From UBA9715 sp045614225 (lineage in GTDB: Bacteria > Actinomycetota > Coriobacteriia > Coriobacteriales > Eggerthellaceae), in the NCBI GenBank assembly GCA_045614225.1, contig JAZLCO010000007.1, positions 1 through 22,091 on the forward strand: 22,091 bases of DNA, read 5' to 3'. The notes under the pieces were generated by a model. That model saw only the letters and a list, made by a program, of their open reading frames with translations. It was not told the DNA's origin and made no database searches. Each line of letters begins with the position of its first letter. Within the stretch, counting starts at the first letter, position 1. The translations under genes were made by a program, and so were the position numbers. Positions 6,826-13,533 of the stretch are shown here, piece after piece.

Positions 6826-7794
6826 ATGAGCGAGAAACAAGCACAGAAACTTCTACCTGCCTATCTGGTTGTCGGCGAGGATGCGCTCAAGCGTCGCACG
6901 GTTCTCGAACGCTTGAGAAAACGCATTGCCGAATTAGGCGATTTCGAATTCAATCACGACGAGTTCGATGCTGAAAACGCCGATGGGAGCCAGATTGCGA
7001 TTGCATGCAACACTTTGCCGTTTGCAAGCGAGTTGAGGCTCGTCGAGGTATTCAACATCGAGAAGCTTAAGAAGCAGGATGCTGACGTGCTTGTCGCATA
7101 CCTCGCTGCTCCAAACCAAAGTACCGTGCTCGCATTGTCAGGCGAGAAGCTCGCAAAGAACTCGCGCCTCTACAAGGCGGTCGCCGATGTGGGTAAGACT
7201 GCAGTGATTGAATGTGCTCCTCTGAAGCGCTACGAGCTTGTCAAAGCGCTCAGGTCCATGGCGGTCGGTCATGGGTTCACCCTAACCGAAGGTGCGGCTG
7301 ATGCGCTTGTGATGCTGGTCGGGGAGGACACGATTCGCCTCGATACCGAATTGAAGAAACTTGCGCTTGCTCACGTAGGGTCTGATCCTGTTACGGAGCG
7401 GGAGGTTAAGGCGCTCGTTGCGCGTACGAACGAGGTTAAACCTTGGGAATTCGTCGACGCATTTTCTGCACGCGACCTCAAACGATGCCTTGCATTGTTG
7501 CCTTTAGTAGAATCGACATCAGCCTATGCCCTCATCGCAATGTGCACGAATCGGCTCCGTGAGCTCATTTGCGCTAAATCCCTTGCTTCCAGGGGCGAAG
7601 CAGCGCAGCTCGCCAGCGTATTGAAGGCGCCGCCATGGCGCGTGAAGAACCATGTGACCAACTCGCGGAAATTCTCCGATGACGAATTGAGACGTGCCAT
7701 CGTCTCCGCTCGTGATTGCGAGCGCGCAATGAAAAGCGGCGCGAATCCCGATAACGCTTTCAAGGATTGGCTTATCGAGGTGCTGGCCAAATAG
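6826..7794 (+). CDS. holA: DNA polymerase III delta subunit
   Basis: The delta subunit is the wrench of the clamp loader that opens the beta clamp. The 322-residue product matches the family in length and pattern: PAYLVVGEDALKRRTVLERL at the N-terminus, ELRLVEVFNIEKLKK, a segment with VMLVGEDTIRLDTELKKLAL, and the late LLPLVESTSAYALIAMCTNRLREL and LKAPPWRVKNHVTNSRKF segments. The N-terminal region has no Walker A motif, as is normal for delta. The start follows nine bases after comEC with a weak ribosome site, suggesting coupling. The neighbouring rpsT, often beside holA, is here separated from it by lepA. Confidence 0.9.
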   Translation: MSEKQAQKLLPAYLVVGEDALKRRTVLERLRKRIAELGDFEFNHDEFDAENADGSQIAIACNTLPFASELRLVEVFNIEKLKKQDADVLVAYLAAPNQSTVLALSGEKLAKNSRLYKAVADVGKTAVIECAPLKRYELVKALRSMAVGHGFTLTEGAADALVMLVGEDTIRLDTELKKLALAHVGSDPVTEREVKALVARTNEVKPWEFVDAFSARDLKRCLALLPLVESTSAYALIAMCTNRLRELICAKSLASRGEAAQLASVLKAPPWRVKNHVTNSRKFSDDELRRAIVSARDCERAMKSGANPDNAFKDWLIEVLAK

Positions 7795-7800
7795 GAAAAC

Positions 7801-7905
7801 ATTCATTTCGCTTGCATGCGCATAGCGAGGTCAAGCGATTTTTGTTGAGAGACCTTGGCTCGAGCAAAAATCGCGGCGAGCAATGCACATGCGAGCGAAA
7901 TGAAT
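7801..7905. repeat. Nested inverted repeat between convergent holA and lepA
   Basis: The outer arms 7801-7823 and 7883-7905 are 23 bases each and complementary at 21 positions. One of the two exceptions is a wobble on each strand. Inside, GCGATTTTTG (7835-7844) is the exact reverse complement of CAAAAATCGC (7865-7874). The structure fills almost all of the 129 bases between the holA and lepA stops. It probably serves as a bidirectional terminator, although it lacks a classic GC stem with a T-run. A MITE-like element is an alternative. Confidence 0.6.
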
Positions 7906-7923
7906 CAGAGGAAACCTGTTTCG

Positions 7924-9783
7924 CTAGTCGTCGACTTTCAGAATCGCCATGAAAGCCTCTTGGGGTACTTCGACCGAGCCGATGGCTTTCATGCGCTTCT
8001 TGCCTTCTTTTTGCTTCTCGAGCAGCTTGCGCTTGCGCGTGATGTCGCCACCGTAGCATTTCGCCAGAACGTCCTTGCGCTTGGCCTTCACGGTCGTGCG
8101 GGCGAGGACGCGTCCACCGACGGCAGCTTGGATAGGCACTTCGAACATCTGGCGGGGAATGATCTCTTTTAGCTTGCGGGCGAGGATGCTGCCGCGGTTG
8201 TAAGCATTGTCGGAATGAACGATGAACGACAACGCATCGACCGGTTTGCCTGCAAGCAAAATGTCGAGCTTGACGAGTTTGCTCGCACGGTAACCCGCCA
8301 TTTCGTAGTCAAGCGACGCATAACCTTTCGTAGATGACTTCAGACGGTCGAAGTAGTCCATGATCATTTCGGAAAGCGGCATCTCCCAGATGACTTCGAC
8401 TGTCGTTGACGAGAGGTAGTTCATGTTGACGAAGTTGCCCCTCCGCGCGTTGGTAAGGTCCATGACCGGACCGACGTAATCGGGCGGGACGAGAATCTTG
8501 ACTCTCAGGTACGGTTCTTCGATTCGCTCGATTTCCGAAGGATCGGGCATCTCCTGAGGAGAGTGAAGCGATACCATCTCTCCGTTCTTCTTGTACACGT
8601 GGTATTCGACCGATGGGGCCGTGGCCAACAAGTTGAGCCCGAATTCACGTTCGAGGCGTTCCTCGATGACTTCCATGTGCAGAAGGCCCAAGAAGCCTAC
8701 GCGGAAGCCGAATCCCAATGCGTGAGAGGTTTCGGGCTCCCACACCAAAGCCGGGTCGTTGAGCGCAAGTTTCTCGAGTGCTTCCTTGAGCGGTTCGTAT
8801 TGATCGCCTTCGATGGGGAAGAGGCCAGTGAATACCATGGGCTTTACGTCGCGGTAGCCGGGAAGCGCTTCGGTTGCGCGGTTTGCCTTGTGGGTGATCG
8901 TGTCGCCGACCTTGACTTGTGCAACATCTTTCAGGCCCGTGACGAGATAGCCGACGTCGCCGACCGAAAGATCGGGAAGTGCAATCTCAGCAGGTTTGCG
9001 GGCGCCGACTTCCTCTACGAGGGCTTCCGTTCCAGCTGCCATCATGTAGATCTGGTCGCCCTTTTTAACCGAGCCGTCGACTACGCGAACGAGTGCGACG
9101 ACTCCGCGGTAAGCGTCGAAATACGAATCGAAGATGAGGGCGCGCAGGGGTGCGTCTGCATCGCCGACCGGGGCGGGAATGTTGTAGACAACGGCCTCGA
9201 GAAGGTCGTGCACGCCTTCGCCAGTTTTTGCCGAACACAACACGGCATCGTCTGCCGGGATCGCCAATCCATCCTCGATCTGCTCGCGGGCACGGTCGGG
9301 GTCGGATGCAGGGAGGTCGATCTTGTTGATCAGGGGGATGATTTCAAGATTCGCGTTCATTGCCATCATGGCGTTGGCAACCGTTTGCGCCTCGACACCT
9401 TGAGTGGCATCTACGACGAGAACGGCGCCTTCGCATGCCGCTAGGGATCGAGAGACCTCGTAGGTAAAGTCGACATGACCCGGTGTATCGATGAGGTTGA
9501 ACTCGTACGTTTCACCGTCGTCCGCCGTGTAATTGACGCGCACGGCTTGGCTTTTGATCGTGATGCCGCGCTCGCGCTCGATGTCCATCGTATCGAGCAG
9601 CTGTTCTTGCATATCGCGTGCTGACACGGTTCCCGTCTGCTCGAGAATTCGGTCGGAGAGAGTCGATTTGCCATGATCGATATGCGCGATAATCGAGAAG
9701 TTCCTGATGCGGTTCGGATCGTGATTGTCTGTATGTGTAGGGGCTGGGCTCAAACGTACTCGCTTTCGGATGGATTTGTTCAA
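7924..9783 (-). CDS. lepA: Elongation factor 4 (LepA), ribosome-associated GTPase
   Basis: LepA is a translational GTPase that acts on 30S biogenesis and stalled ribosomes. The product (up to 619 residues) has G1 AHIDHGKST (33-41), G2 RERGITIKS (70-78), G3 DTPG (99-102), G4 NKID (153-156) and G5 SAK (184-186). The EF-G-like domains and the LepA-specific C-terminus (YNRGSILARKLKEIIPRQMFEVPIQAAVG) follow. The start is uncertain. TTG 9783 is the earliest, but it lies only about five bases from a predicted transcription start. TTG 9753, giving 609 residues beginning SPAPTHTDNH after the start, would leave a leader. Neither has a strong Shine-Dalgarno. It is the only minus-strand gene in the window and diverges from rpsT. 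Confidence 0.95.
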   Translation of the reverse strand: MNKSIRKRVRLSPAPTHTDNHDPNRIRNFSIIAHIDHGKSTLSDRILEQTGTVSARDMQEQLLDTMDIERERGITIKSQAVRVNYTADDGETYEFNLIDTPGHVDFTYEVSRSLAACEGAVLVVDATQGVEAQTVANAMMAMNANLEIIPLINKIDLPASDPDRAREQIEDGLAIPADDAVLCSAKTGEGVHDLLEAVVYNIPAPVGDADAPLRALIFDSYFDAYRGVVALVRVVDGSVKKGDQIYMMAAGTEALVEEVGARKPAEIALPDLSVGDVGYLVTGLKDVAQVKVGDTITHKANRATEALPGYRDVKPMVFTGLFPIEGDQYEPLKEALEKLALNDPALVWEPETSHALGFGFRVGFLGLLHMEVIEERLEREFGLNLLATAPSVEYHVYKKNGEMVSLHSPQEMPDPSEIERIEEPYLRVKILVPPDYVGPVMDLTNARRGNFVNMNYLSSTTVEVIWEMPLSEMIMDYFDRLKSSTKGYASLDYEMAGYRASKLVKLDILLAGKPVDALSFIVHSDNAYNRGSILARKLKEIIPRQMFEVPIQAAVGGRVLARTTVKAKRKDVLAKCYGGDITRKRKLLEKQKEGKKRMKAIGSVEVPQEAFMAILKVDD

Positions 9784-9790
9784 CCCGACT

Positions 9791-9820
9791 ATTCTATTCT
9801 AAATTTTTTAGACGACGCAA
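9791..9820 (-). promoter_or_regulatory. Probable lepA promoter
   Basis: Reading the minus strand, TTGCGT (9820-9815) and TAGAAT (9796-9791) are 18 bases apart. A second overlapping TAGAAT lies at 9801-9796. Transcription would begin close to the first possible TTG codon, which is why the lepA start needs checking. Confidence 0.5.
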
Positions 9821-9889
9821 CTAGATTCAAGCGTTCATGTGGGAAAACGCCGTCTTTGTGCAAATTATGTCGTGTAGGGAAAACCCCAG

Positions 9890-9919
9890 GTGACAGTAAA
9901 AAGCCTACTATGCTAAGAT
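9890..9919 (+). promoter_or_regulatory. Probable rpsT promoter
   Basis: GTGACA (9890-9895) and TAAGAT (9914-9919) are separated by 18 bases. The start site would be near 9926, giving a leader of about 43 bases that contains the strong GGAGG at 9956-9960. Confidence 0.55.
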
Positions 9920-9968
9920 TTACGGGTTTCGTCTGGAAACAAAGATAATAACTACGGAGGAACTTAGA

Positions 9969-10502
9969 GTGGCAAACATCAAGAGTCAGAAGAAGCGCAT
10001 CATCACAAATGAAAAGTCGCGCATGCGCAATCGTGCTATCAAGTCCGAGCTCAAGACCGCAACTCGTCGCGTCCGCGACGCCGTGGCCGAGGGCGATGGT
10101 GCCAAGGCATTCGCCGAGGCGCAGGCTGCCTGCCGTCTGATGGACAAGGCAGTTGCAAAGGGCGTTATCCATAAGAACCAGGCTGCCAACCGCAAGAGCG
10201 GCATCATGAAGCTCGTCAACACCGTCGCTACCGACGAGGATCGCGCTGCTTACGTGAAAGCTGCCCCGAAGGCAAACAAGACCGGCTCCAAGAAGGCTGA
10301 AGCAAAGGCTGCTCGTAAGGCCGCCATGGCTGAAGCATCCGCCGAGAAGGCAAAGCGCCGCGATTCCCAGCTGAAGGAAGAGAAGAAGGCTGCTGAGCGC
10401 AAGGCCAAGGAAGCCGAAGAGGCTGCAAAGGCCGAGGCCGAGGCTGCTGCAGCTGAGGCTGAGGAAGCTGCCGAGGAAGCTACCGAAGAAGCTGCTGAAT
10501 AA
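9969..10502 (+). CDS. rpsT: Ribosomal protein S20 with long charged C-terminal extension
   Basis: S20 is a primary 16S rRNA-binding protein of the 30S body. Residues 1-86 are a normal S20 (MANIKSQKKRIITNEKSR, then GVIHKNQAANRKSGIMKLVN). The frame continues to 177 residues, about twice the family length. The tail is Ala/Lys-rich and basic from about 97 to 147, then Ala/Glu-rich and acidic from 148 to 177 (13 Glu, one Lys). It should be helical or coiled-coil. The reading frame is open throughout, base composition does not change, and hairpins start within a few bases of the stop, so this is not a missed stop. The start is GTG 9969 with GGAGG eight bases upstream. The function of the tail is unknown. 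Confidence 0.93.
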   Translation: MANIKSQKKRIITNEKSRMRNRAIKSELKTATRRVRDAVAEGDGAKAFAEAQAACRLMDKAVAKGVIHKNQAANRKSGIMKLVNTVATDEDRAAYVKAAPKANKTGSKKAEAKAARKAAMAEASAEKAKRRDSQLKEEKKAAERKAKEAEEAAKAEAEAAAAEAEEAAEEATEEAAE

Positions 10503-10505
10503 ATA

Positions 10506-10568
10506 CGGATCGAACTTCGGGTTCGTCCGCATATCAAGGAAGTAAAGGCTCCAGACGGGGCCTTTACT
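10506..10568 (+). terminator. Tandem hairpins after rpsT
   Basis: The first hairpin (10506-10529) pairs CGGA/TCCG and CGAAC/GTTCG around a one-base bulge. The second (10541-10568) pairs AGTAAAGGC with GCCTTTACT over 9 bp plus a wobble. GCGTTT follows, which is only a short T-run. Together they probably terminate rpsT. Confidence 0.7.
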
Positions 10569-10579
10569 GCGTTTGGAGA

Positions 10580-10588
10580 TGATACACT
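10580..10588 (+). promoter_or_regulatory. Possible extended -10 promoter of dus
   Basis: TG-A-TACACT at 10580-10588 fits an extended -10 element and lies just after the rpsT hairpins. It would place the transcription start at about 10594-10596, next to ATG 10597, so the dus message could be leaderless. No clear -35 is visible. Confidence 0.3.
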
Positions 10589-10596
10589 TTCAAACC

Positions 10597-11565
10597 ATGG
10601 GCAAGCTGTTCGATGCATATGAAACGATTCTGGCGCCGATGGCGGGTGTGAGCGACATCGCGTTTCGCACCGTGTGCCGTGAGTTCGGCGCCGATCTCAC
10701 GTTTACCGAGATGGTTTCCGCAAAGGGGCTTTCATATGCCAACGAGAAGACGCGCCACCTGCTCGATCTTGCGGATGGCGAGTCGAAAGTCGGTGTCCAG
10801 CTATTCGGGCACGAGCCAGATACCATGGCAAGCCAGGCTGCATGGGTCGAGAACGTGATGGGCGATACACTTGCTTACATCGATATCAACATGGGTTGCC
10901 CGGCGCGGAAAATCGTGAGCAAGGGCGATGGTTCTGCGCTCATGAAGGATCCCGAATTAGCAGCACGCATCGTCAGCGCCATTAAGTCTGTTTCCGGCGT
11001 CAATGTCACAGCGAAATTCCGACGTGGATGGGGAATGGGCGATGAGACCGCTGTCGAGTTTGCAAAGCGGCTCGAACAGGCGGGTGTTGATGCCGTTACC
11101 GTTCATGGTAGATTCGCCGAACAGCTGTATCGAGGAGCGTCAGACCGTGGTGTCATCGGCCGTGTCAAAGAGGCCGTAAGCGTTCCCGTAGTTGGAAACG
11201 GTGACATAAAATGTGGCGCTGATGCTGTTGCGATGGTGCGCGAGACCGGTTGCGACGCCGTGATGATTGCACGTGCCGCCGAGGGGAACCCTTGGATTTT
11301 CGAGCAGGTGAAGGCTGCTCTTAAAGGAGAAGAAGAGCCCCCAAAACCAACGCCGTTCGATCGCATCCAGATGGCGCGTCGTCACGCACGCCTTCTCGAG
11401 CAGCGTGAAGGTCGCAACATCGTGCGTATGCGCAAGCATGCCATGTGGTATGTCACCGGGCTGCCTGGCGCTTCGAAGGCGCGTGGCATGTTCAACTATT
11501 GCACGACGCTCGACGACTTCGAGCGCGTGTTCGACCAGCTTGAGGAGATTTGCCATGCCTCATGA
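10597..11565 (+). CDS. dus: tRNA-dihydrouridine synthase (DusB-like)
   Basis: This FMN enzyme reduces uridine to dihydrouridine in tRNA. The product from ATG 10597 has 322 residues: LAPMAGVSDIAFR (12-24) at the FMN site, MGCPARKI with catalytic Cys101, VTAKFRRGW, VTVHGR, VPVVGNGDI and the Dus helical C-terminus. The length fits DusB. The upstream TTG 10573 and ATG 10579 would add six or eight residues, but they overlap the possible promoter and lack a spaced ribosome site, so I prefer 10597. The stop overlaps the hemW start by 11 bases. The exact Dus subfamily, and hence the uridine position modified, is not settled by sequence reading. Confidence 0.9.
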   Translation: MGKLFDAYETILAPMAGVSDIAFRTVCREFGADLTFTEMVSAKGLSYANEKTRHLLDLADGESKVGVQLFGHEPDTMASQAAWVENVMGDTLAYIDINMGCPARKIVSKGDGSALMKDPELAARIVSAIKSVSGVNVTAKFRRGWGMGDETAVEFAKRLEQAGVDAVTVHGRFAEQLYRGASDRGVIGRVKEAVSVPVVGNGDIKCGADAVAMVRETGCDAVMIARAAEGNPWIFEQVKAALKGEEEPPKPTPFDRIQMARRHARLLEQREGRNIVRMRKHAMWYVTGLPGASKARGMFNYCTTLDDFERVFDQLEEICHAS

Positions 11566-12670
11566 TCCCTACAAAGCGCTCTATCTGCACATACCGTTTT
11601 GCGTGAAACGATGCGGCTATTGCGATTTCGCCACGAAAGCGATTGATTGCGAAAGCGAGGAAATCGACCGATACATCGAAATGCTCGTGCTCGATGTCAG
11701 GCGCTATTCGAAACAGGATGAGCTCGGTGAAATCGAGAGCGTCTACATAGGCGGCGGCACTCCGTCGTTTATCGGGACGAAACGGCTCTCGAGTCTCTTG
11801 TATGCAATCTCGGTGTCGACCGATTTGACGCGCGAAGGCCTCGAATTCACGATGGAGGCTAATCCCGACAGCCTCGACGAGCGCATGGTGCGGGATATCT
11901 GGGCTTTGGGGGTTAATCGTCTATCGATCGGTGTCCAAAGCTTCGACGATGAAGTGCTTCGGATACTGGGTCGCGCTCACGATGCCGACCGCGCACGTGA
12001 AGCGATACGCATCGCACAGGATCGATTTGAGAACGTGAGCATTGATTTGATGTGTGGCATTCCTGGTCAGTCGGCTGAGTCGTTCAAATCATCGGTCGAA
12101 GAGGCTGTGCAACTTGGCGTGAAACACGTGAGCGTCTACCCGTTGACGATCGAACCATTTACCTACTTCGACAAACTCGTCATGGCTGGCGAAATGGAAG
12201 AGCCCGACGATGATGTCGAGGCCATGCATATGGAACTTGCTGAGCGCATCCTCACGGATGCGGGTTTCACAAGGTACGAAGTTGCTAATTATGCAAAACC
12301 CGGATTTGAGTCCAAACATAATTCCTCATATTGGACCGGCGTACCTTACATCGGCATCGGCGAGCAGGCAACGACGATGACACAAAATGCTGAACACCGC
12401 ATGAGAGTTGTTAATGGTCAGGTCGTTGATGACCTTGACCGCCGCCAAATGGAGGCTGAAGACCTGATGCTCGGCATGCGCATGGCACGGGGGATAAGTG
12501 ACGAACACGTGGCGAGCGCACTCGAGTGGATACCGAACGCCCTCGACGAATTGGAATCGCTCGTAGCCGATGGCTATGTCGAACACGTCGATGGACGCTG
12601 GCGCCCAACGCGTCTCGGCTGGCTCTGCGGCAACGACCTGTACAGCCGCCTGCTTGATCTCGCTCCATAA
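11555..12670 (+). CDS. hemW: Radical SAM heme chaperone HemW
   Basis: HemW is a coproporphyrinogen-oxidase-like radical SAM protein that binds heme and delivers it to respiratory enzymes; it is not the oxidase itself. The 371-residue product starts YKALYLHIPFCVKRCGYCDF. The cluster cysteines are C16, C20 and C23 in the CxxxCxxC spacing. IGGGTPS, EANPDSL, RLSIGVQSFDDEVLRILGRAH and DLMCGIPGQ follow, and the HemN C-terminal domain is present. The true start, ATG 11555, has GAGGAG seven bases upstream inside dus. The longer frame from 11405 is spurious. Confidence 0.92.
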   Translation: MPHDPYKALYLHIPFCVKRCGYCDFATKAIDCESEEIDRYIEMLVLDVRRYSKQDELGEIESVYIGGGTPSFIGTKRLSSLLYAISVSTDLTREGLEFTMEANPDSLDERMVRDIWALGVNRLSIGVQSFDDEVLRILGRAHDADRAREAIRIAQDRFENVSIDLMCGIPGQSAESFKSSVEEAVQLGVKHVSVYPLTIEPFTYFDKLVMAGEMEEPDDDVEAMHMELAERILTDAGFTRYEVANYAKPGFESKHNSSYWTGVPYIGIGEQATTMTQNAEHRMRVVNGQVVDDLDRRQMEAEDLMLGMRMARGISDEHVASALEWIPNALDELESLVADGYVEHVDGRWRPTRLGWLCGNDLYSRLLDLAP

Positions 12671-12705
12671 AATCTGTCATCTATCTGACACTTGAGTAAC
12701 GTGAC

Positions 12706-12732
12706 TTAGCAGTCTCCATGTGAGGCTGCTAA
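12706..12732. promoter_or_regulatory. Variant CIRCE operator of hrcA
   Basis: TTAGCAGTC, nine bases, GGCTGCTAA has the spacing and outer arms of CIRCE (consensus TTAGCACTC-N9-GAGTGCTAA). The inner arm bases differ but in a largely compensating way, keeping dyad symmetry at eight of nine positions. It lies 48 bases before hrcA and overlaps the likely promoter. Confidence 0.82.
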
Positions 12733-12735
12733 AAT
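12706..12735 (+). promoter_or_regulatory. Probable hrcA promoter overlapping CIRCE
   Basis: TTAGCA (12706-12711) and TAAAAT (12730-12735) are 18 bases apart, so HrcA bound to the CIRCE-like repeat would cover both boxes. This is the expected arrangement for autorepression. The ribosome binding site GAGGAGGG follows at 12764-12771. Confidence 0.55.
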
Positions 12736-12780
12736 GACAGCGTTTATTAGTTAAAGGCTTCATGAGGAGGGTTTTCGAAA

Positions 12781-13500
12781 GTGCTATCGGATCGACGTCA
12801 GCGCGTTCTTGCAGCACTCATCGAAGAGTACGTTGCACGGGCGATCCCTGTCGGGTCGCGTACGCTCACCGAACGCTACGAGCTCGGTGTTAGCCCGGCG
12901 ACGATTCGCAACGAACTCTCCGTTCTCGAAGACGAGGGTTACATTTCCCAACCCCATACGTCTGCTGGTCGTATCCCTACTGATTACGGGTATCGGACGT
13001 TTGTCGACCGACTTGTCGATTCGGGTGCCATTTCGGATGATCCCGAGACCCTCGAGAAACTCAACAATTTGCGCGCTGCCGCATCAGAACTCGACGACAT
13101 GATCGAGCGCACATCTGCCGCGCTTGCTCGGTTCACCGATTGTCTCACCATCGTGGCACCCCAGGATCTGCCTCATCCCCGCAGAATGGGCATGAGCTCT
13201 CTCATGAGGCAGCCGGAGTTCGCCTACACGCAGTCGTTGTTGCCCATCATGCAAGTGCTCGAAGATGAATCGGTCCTCCTCGAGATTCTTGATTCAACTG
13301 CGCAAGATGCCGACTCGCCGCGTGTGAGGATTGGTCGCGAGAACGAAGCCGAACAGTTCTCAGGTGTGTCGGTTGTCGCGAGCCGTTACGGTTCGGGTTC
13401 GGATGAGGGCATCATCGCCGTCATCGGACCGACGCGCATGGACTACACTAAAGTGCTCCAAGCTGTTAAGATAGCCTGCCGCAGCCTATCGCAAGAATAA
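12781..13500 (+). CDS. hrcA: Heat-inducible transcription repressor HrcA, short form
   Basis: HrcA represses heat-shock genes by binding CIRCE. The 239-residue product has the N-terminal winged helix (1-75), including LGVSPATIRNELSVLEDEGY and QPHTSAGRIPTDYGYR, which matches canonical HrcA. It also has the C-terminal signature LMRQPEF (141-147), VRIGRENE and IAVIGPTRMDY (212-222). The family is normally about 340 residues. The missing 100 or so lie between SAALARFTDCLTIVAPQ (about 112-128) and LMRQPEF, the central GAF-like and inserted dimerisation region. The frame is continuous, so this looks like a natural compact form. The start is GTG 12781 with GAGGAGGG nine bases upstream. dnaJ follows 33 bases later. 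Confidence 0.9.
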   Translation: MLSDRRQRVLAALIEEYVARAIPVGSRTLTERYELGVSPATIRNELSVLEDEGYISQPHTSAGRIPTDYGYRTFVDRLVDSGAISDDPETLEKLNNLRAAASELDDMIERTSAALARFTDCLTIVAPQDLPHPRRMGMSSLMRQPEFAYTQSLLPIMQVLEDESVLLEILDSTAQDADSPRVRIGRENEAEQFSGVSVVASRYGSGSDEGIIAVIGPTRMDYTKVLQAVKIACRSLSQE

Positions 13501-13533
13501 CGGCTTACAGCTGAATGGAAAGAAAGCAAGGAA

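Noticed and set aside
7793..7916. Target-site duplication flanking the holA/lepA inverted repeat
   Set aside because: AGGAAAAC and AGGAAACC are imperfect and not at matching distances from the arm ends, so this is weak support for transposition. It is mentioned only as an alternative.
8563..9444. 293-codon open frame on the plus strand
   Set aside because: It lies entirely antisense to lepA, whose protein is fully conserved. The frame has no ribosome site and no recognisable domain, so it is a reading-frame shadow.
12675..12690. TGTCA/TGACA hairpin after hemW as a terminator
   Set aside because: The stem is only five pairs, AT-balanced, and has no T-run, so it is too weak to call.
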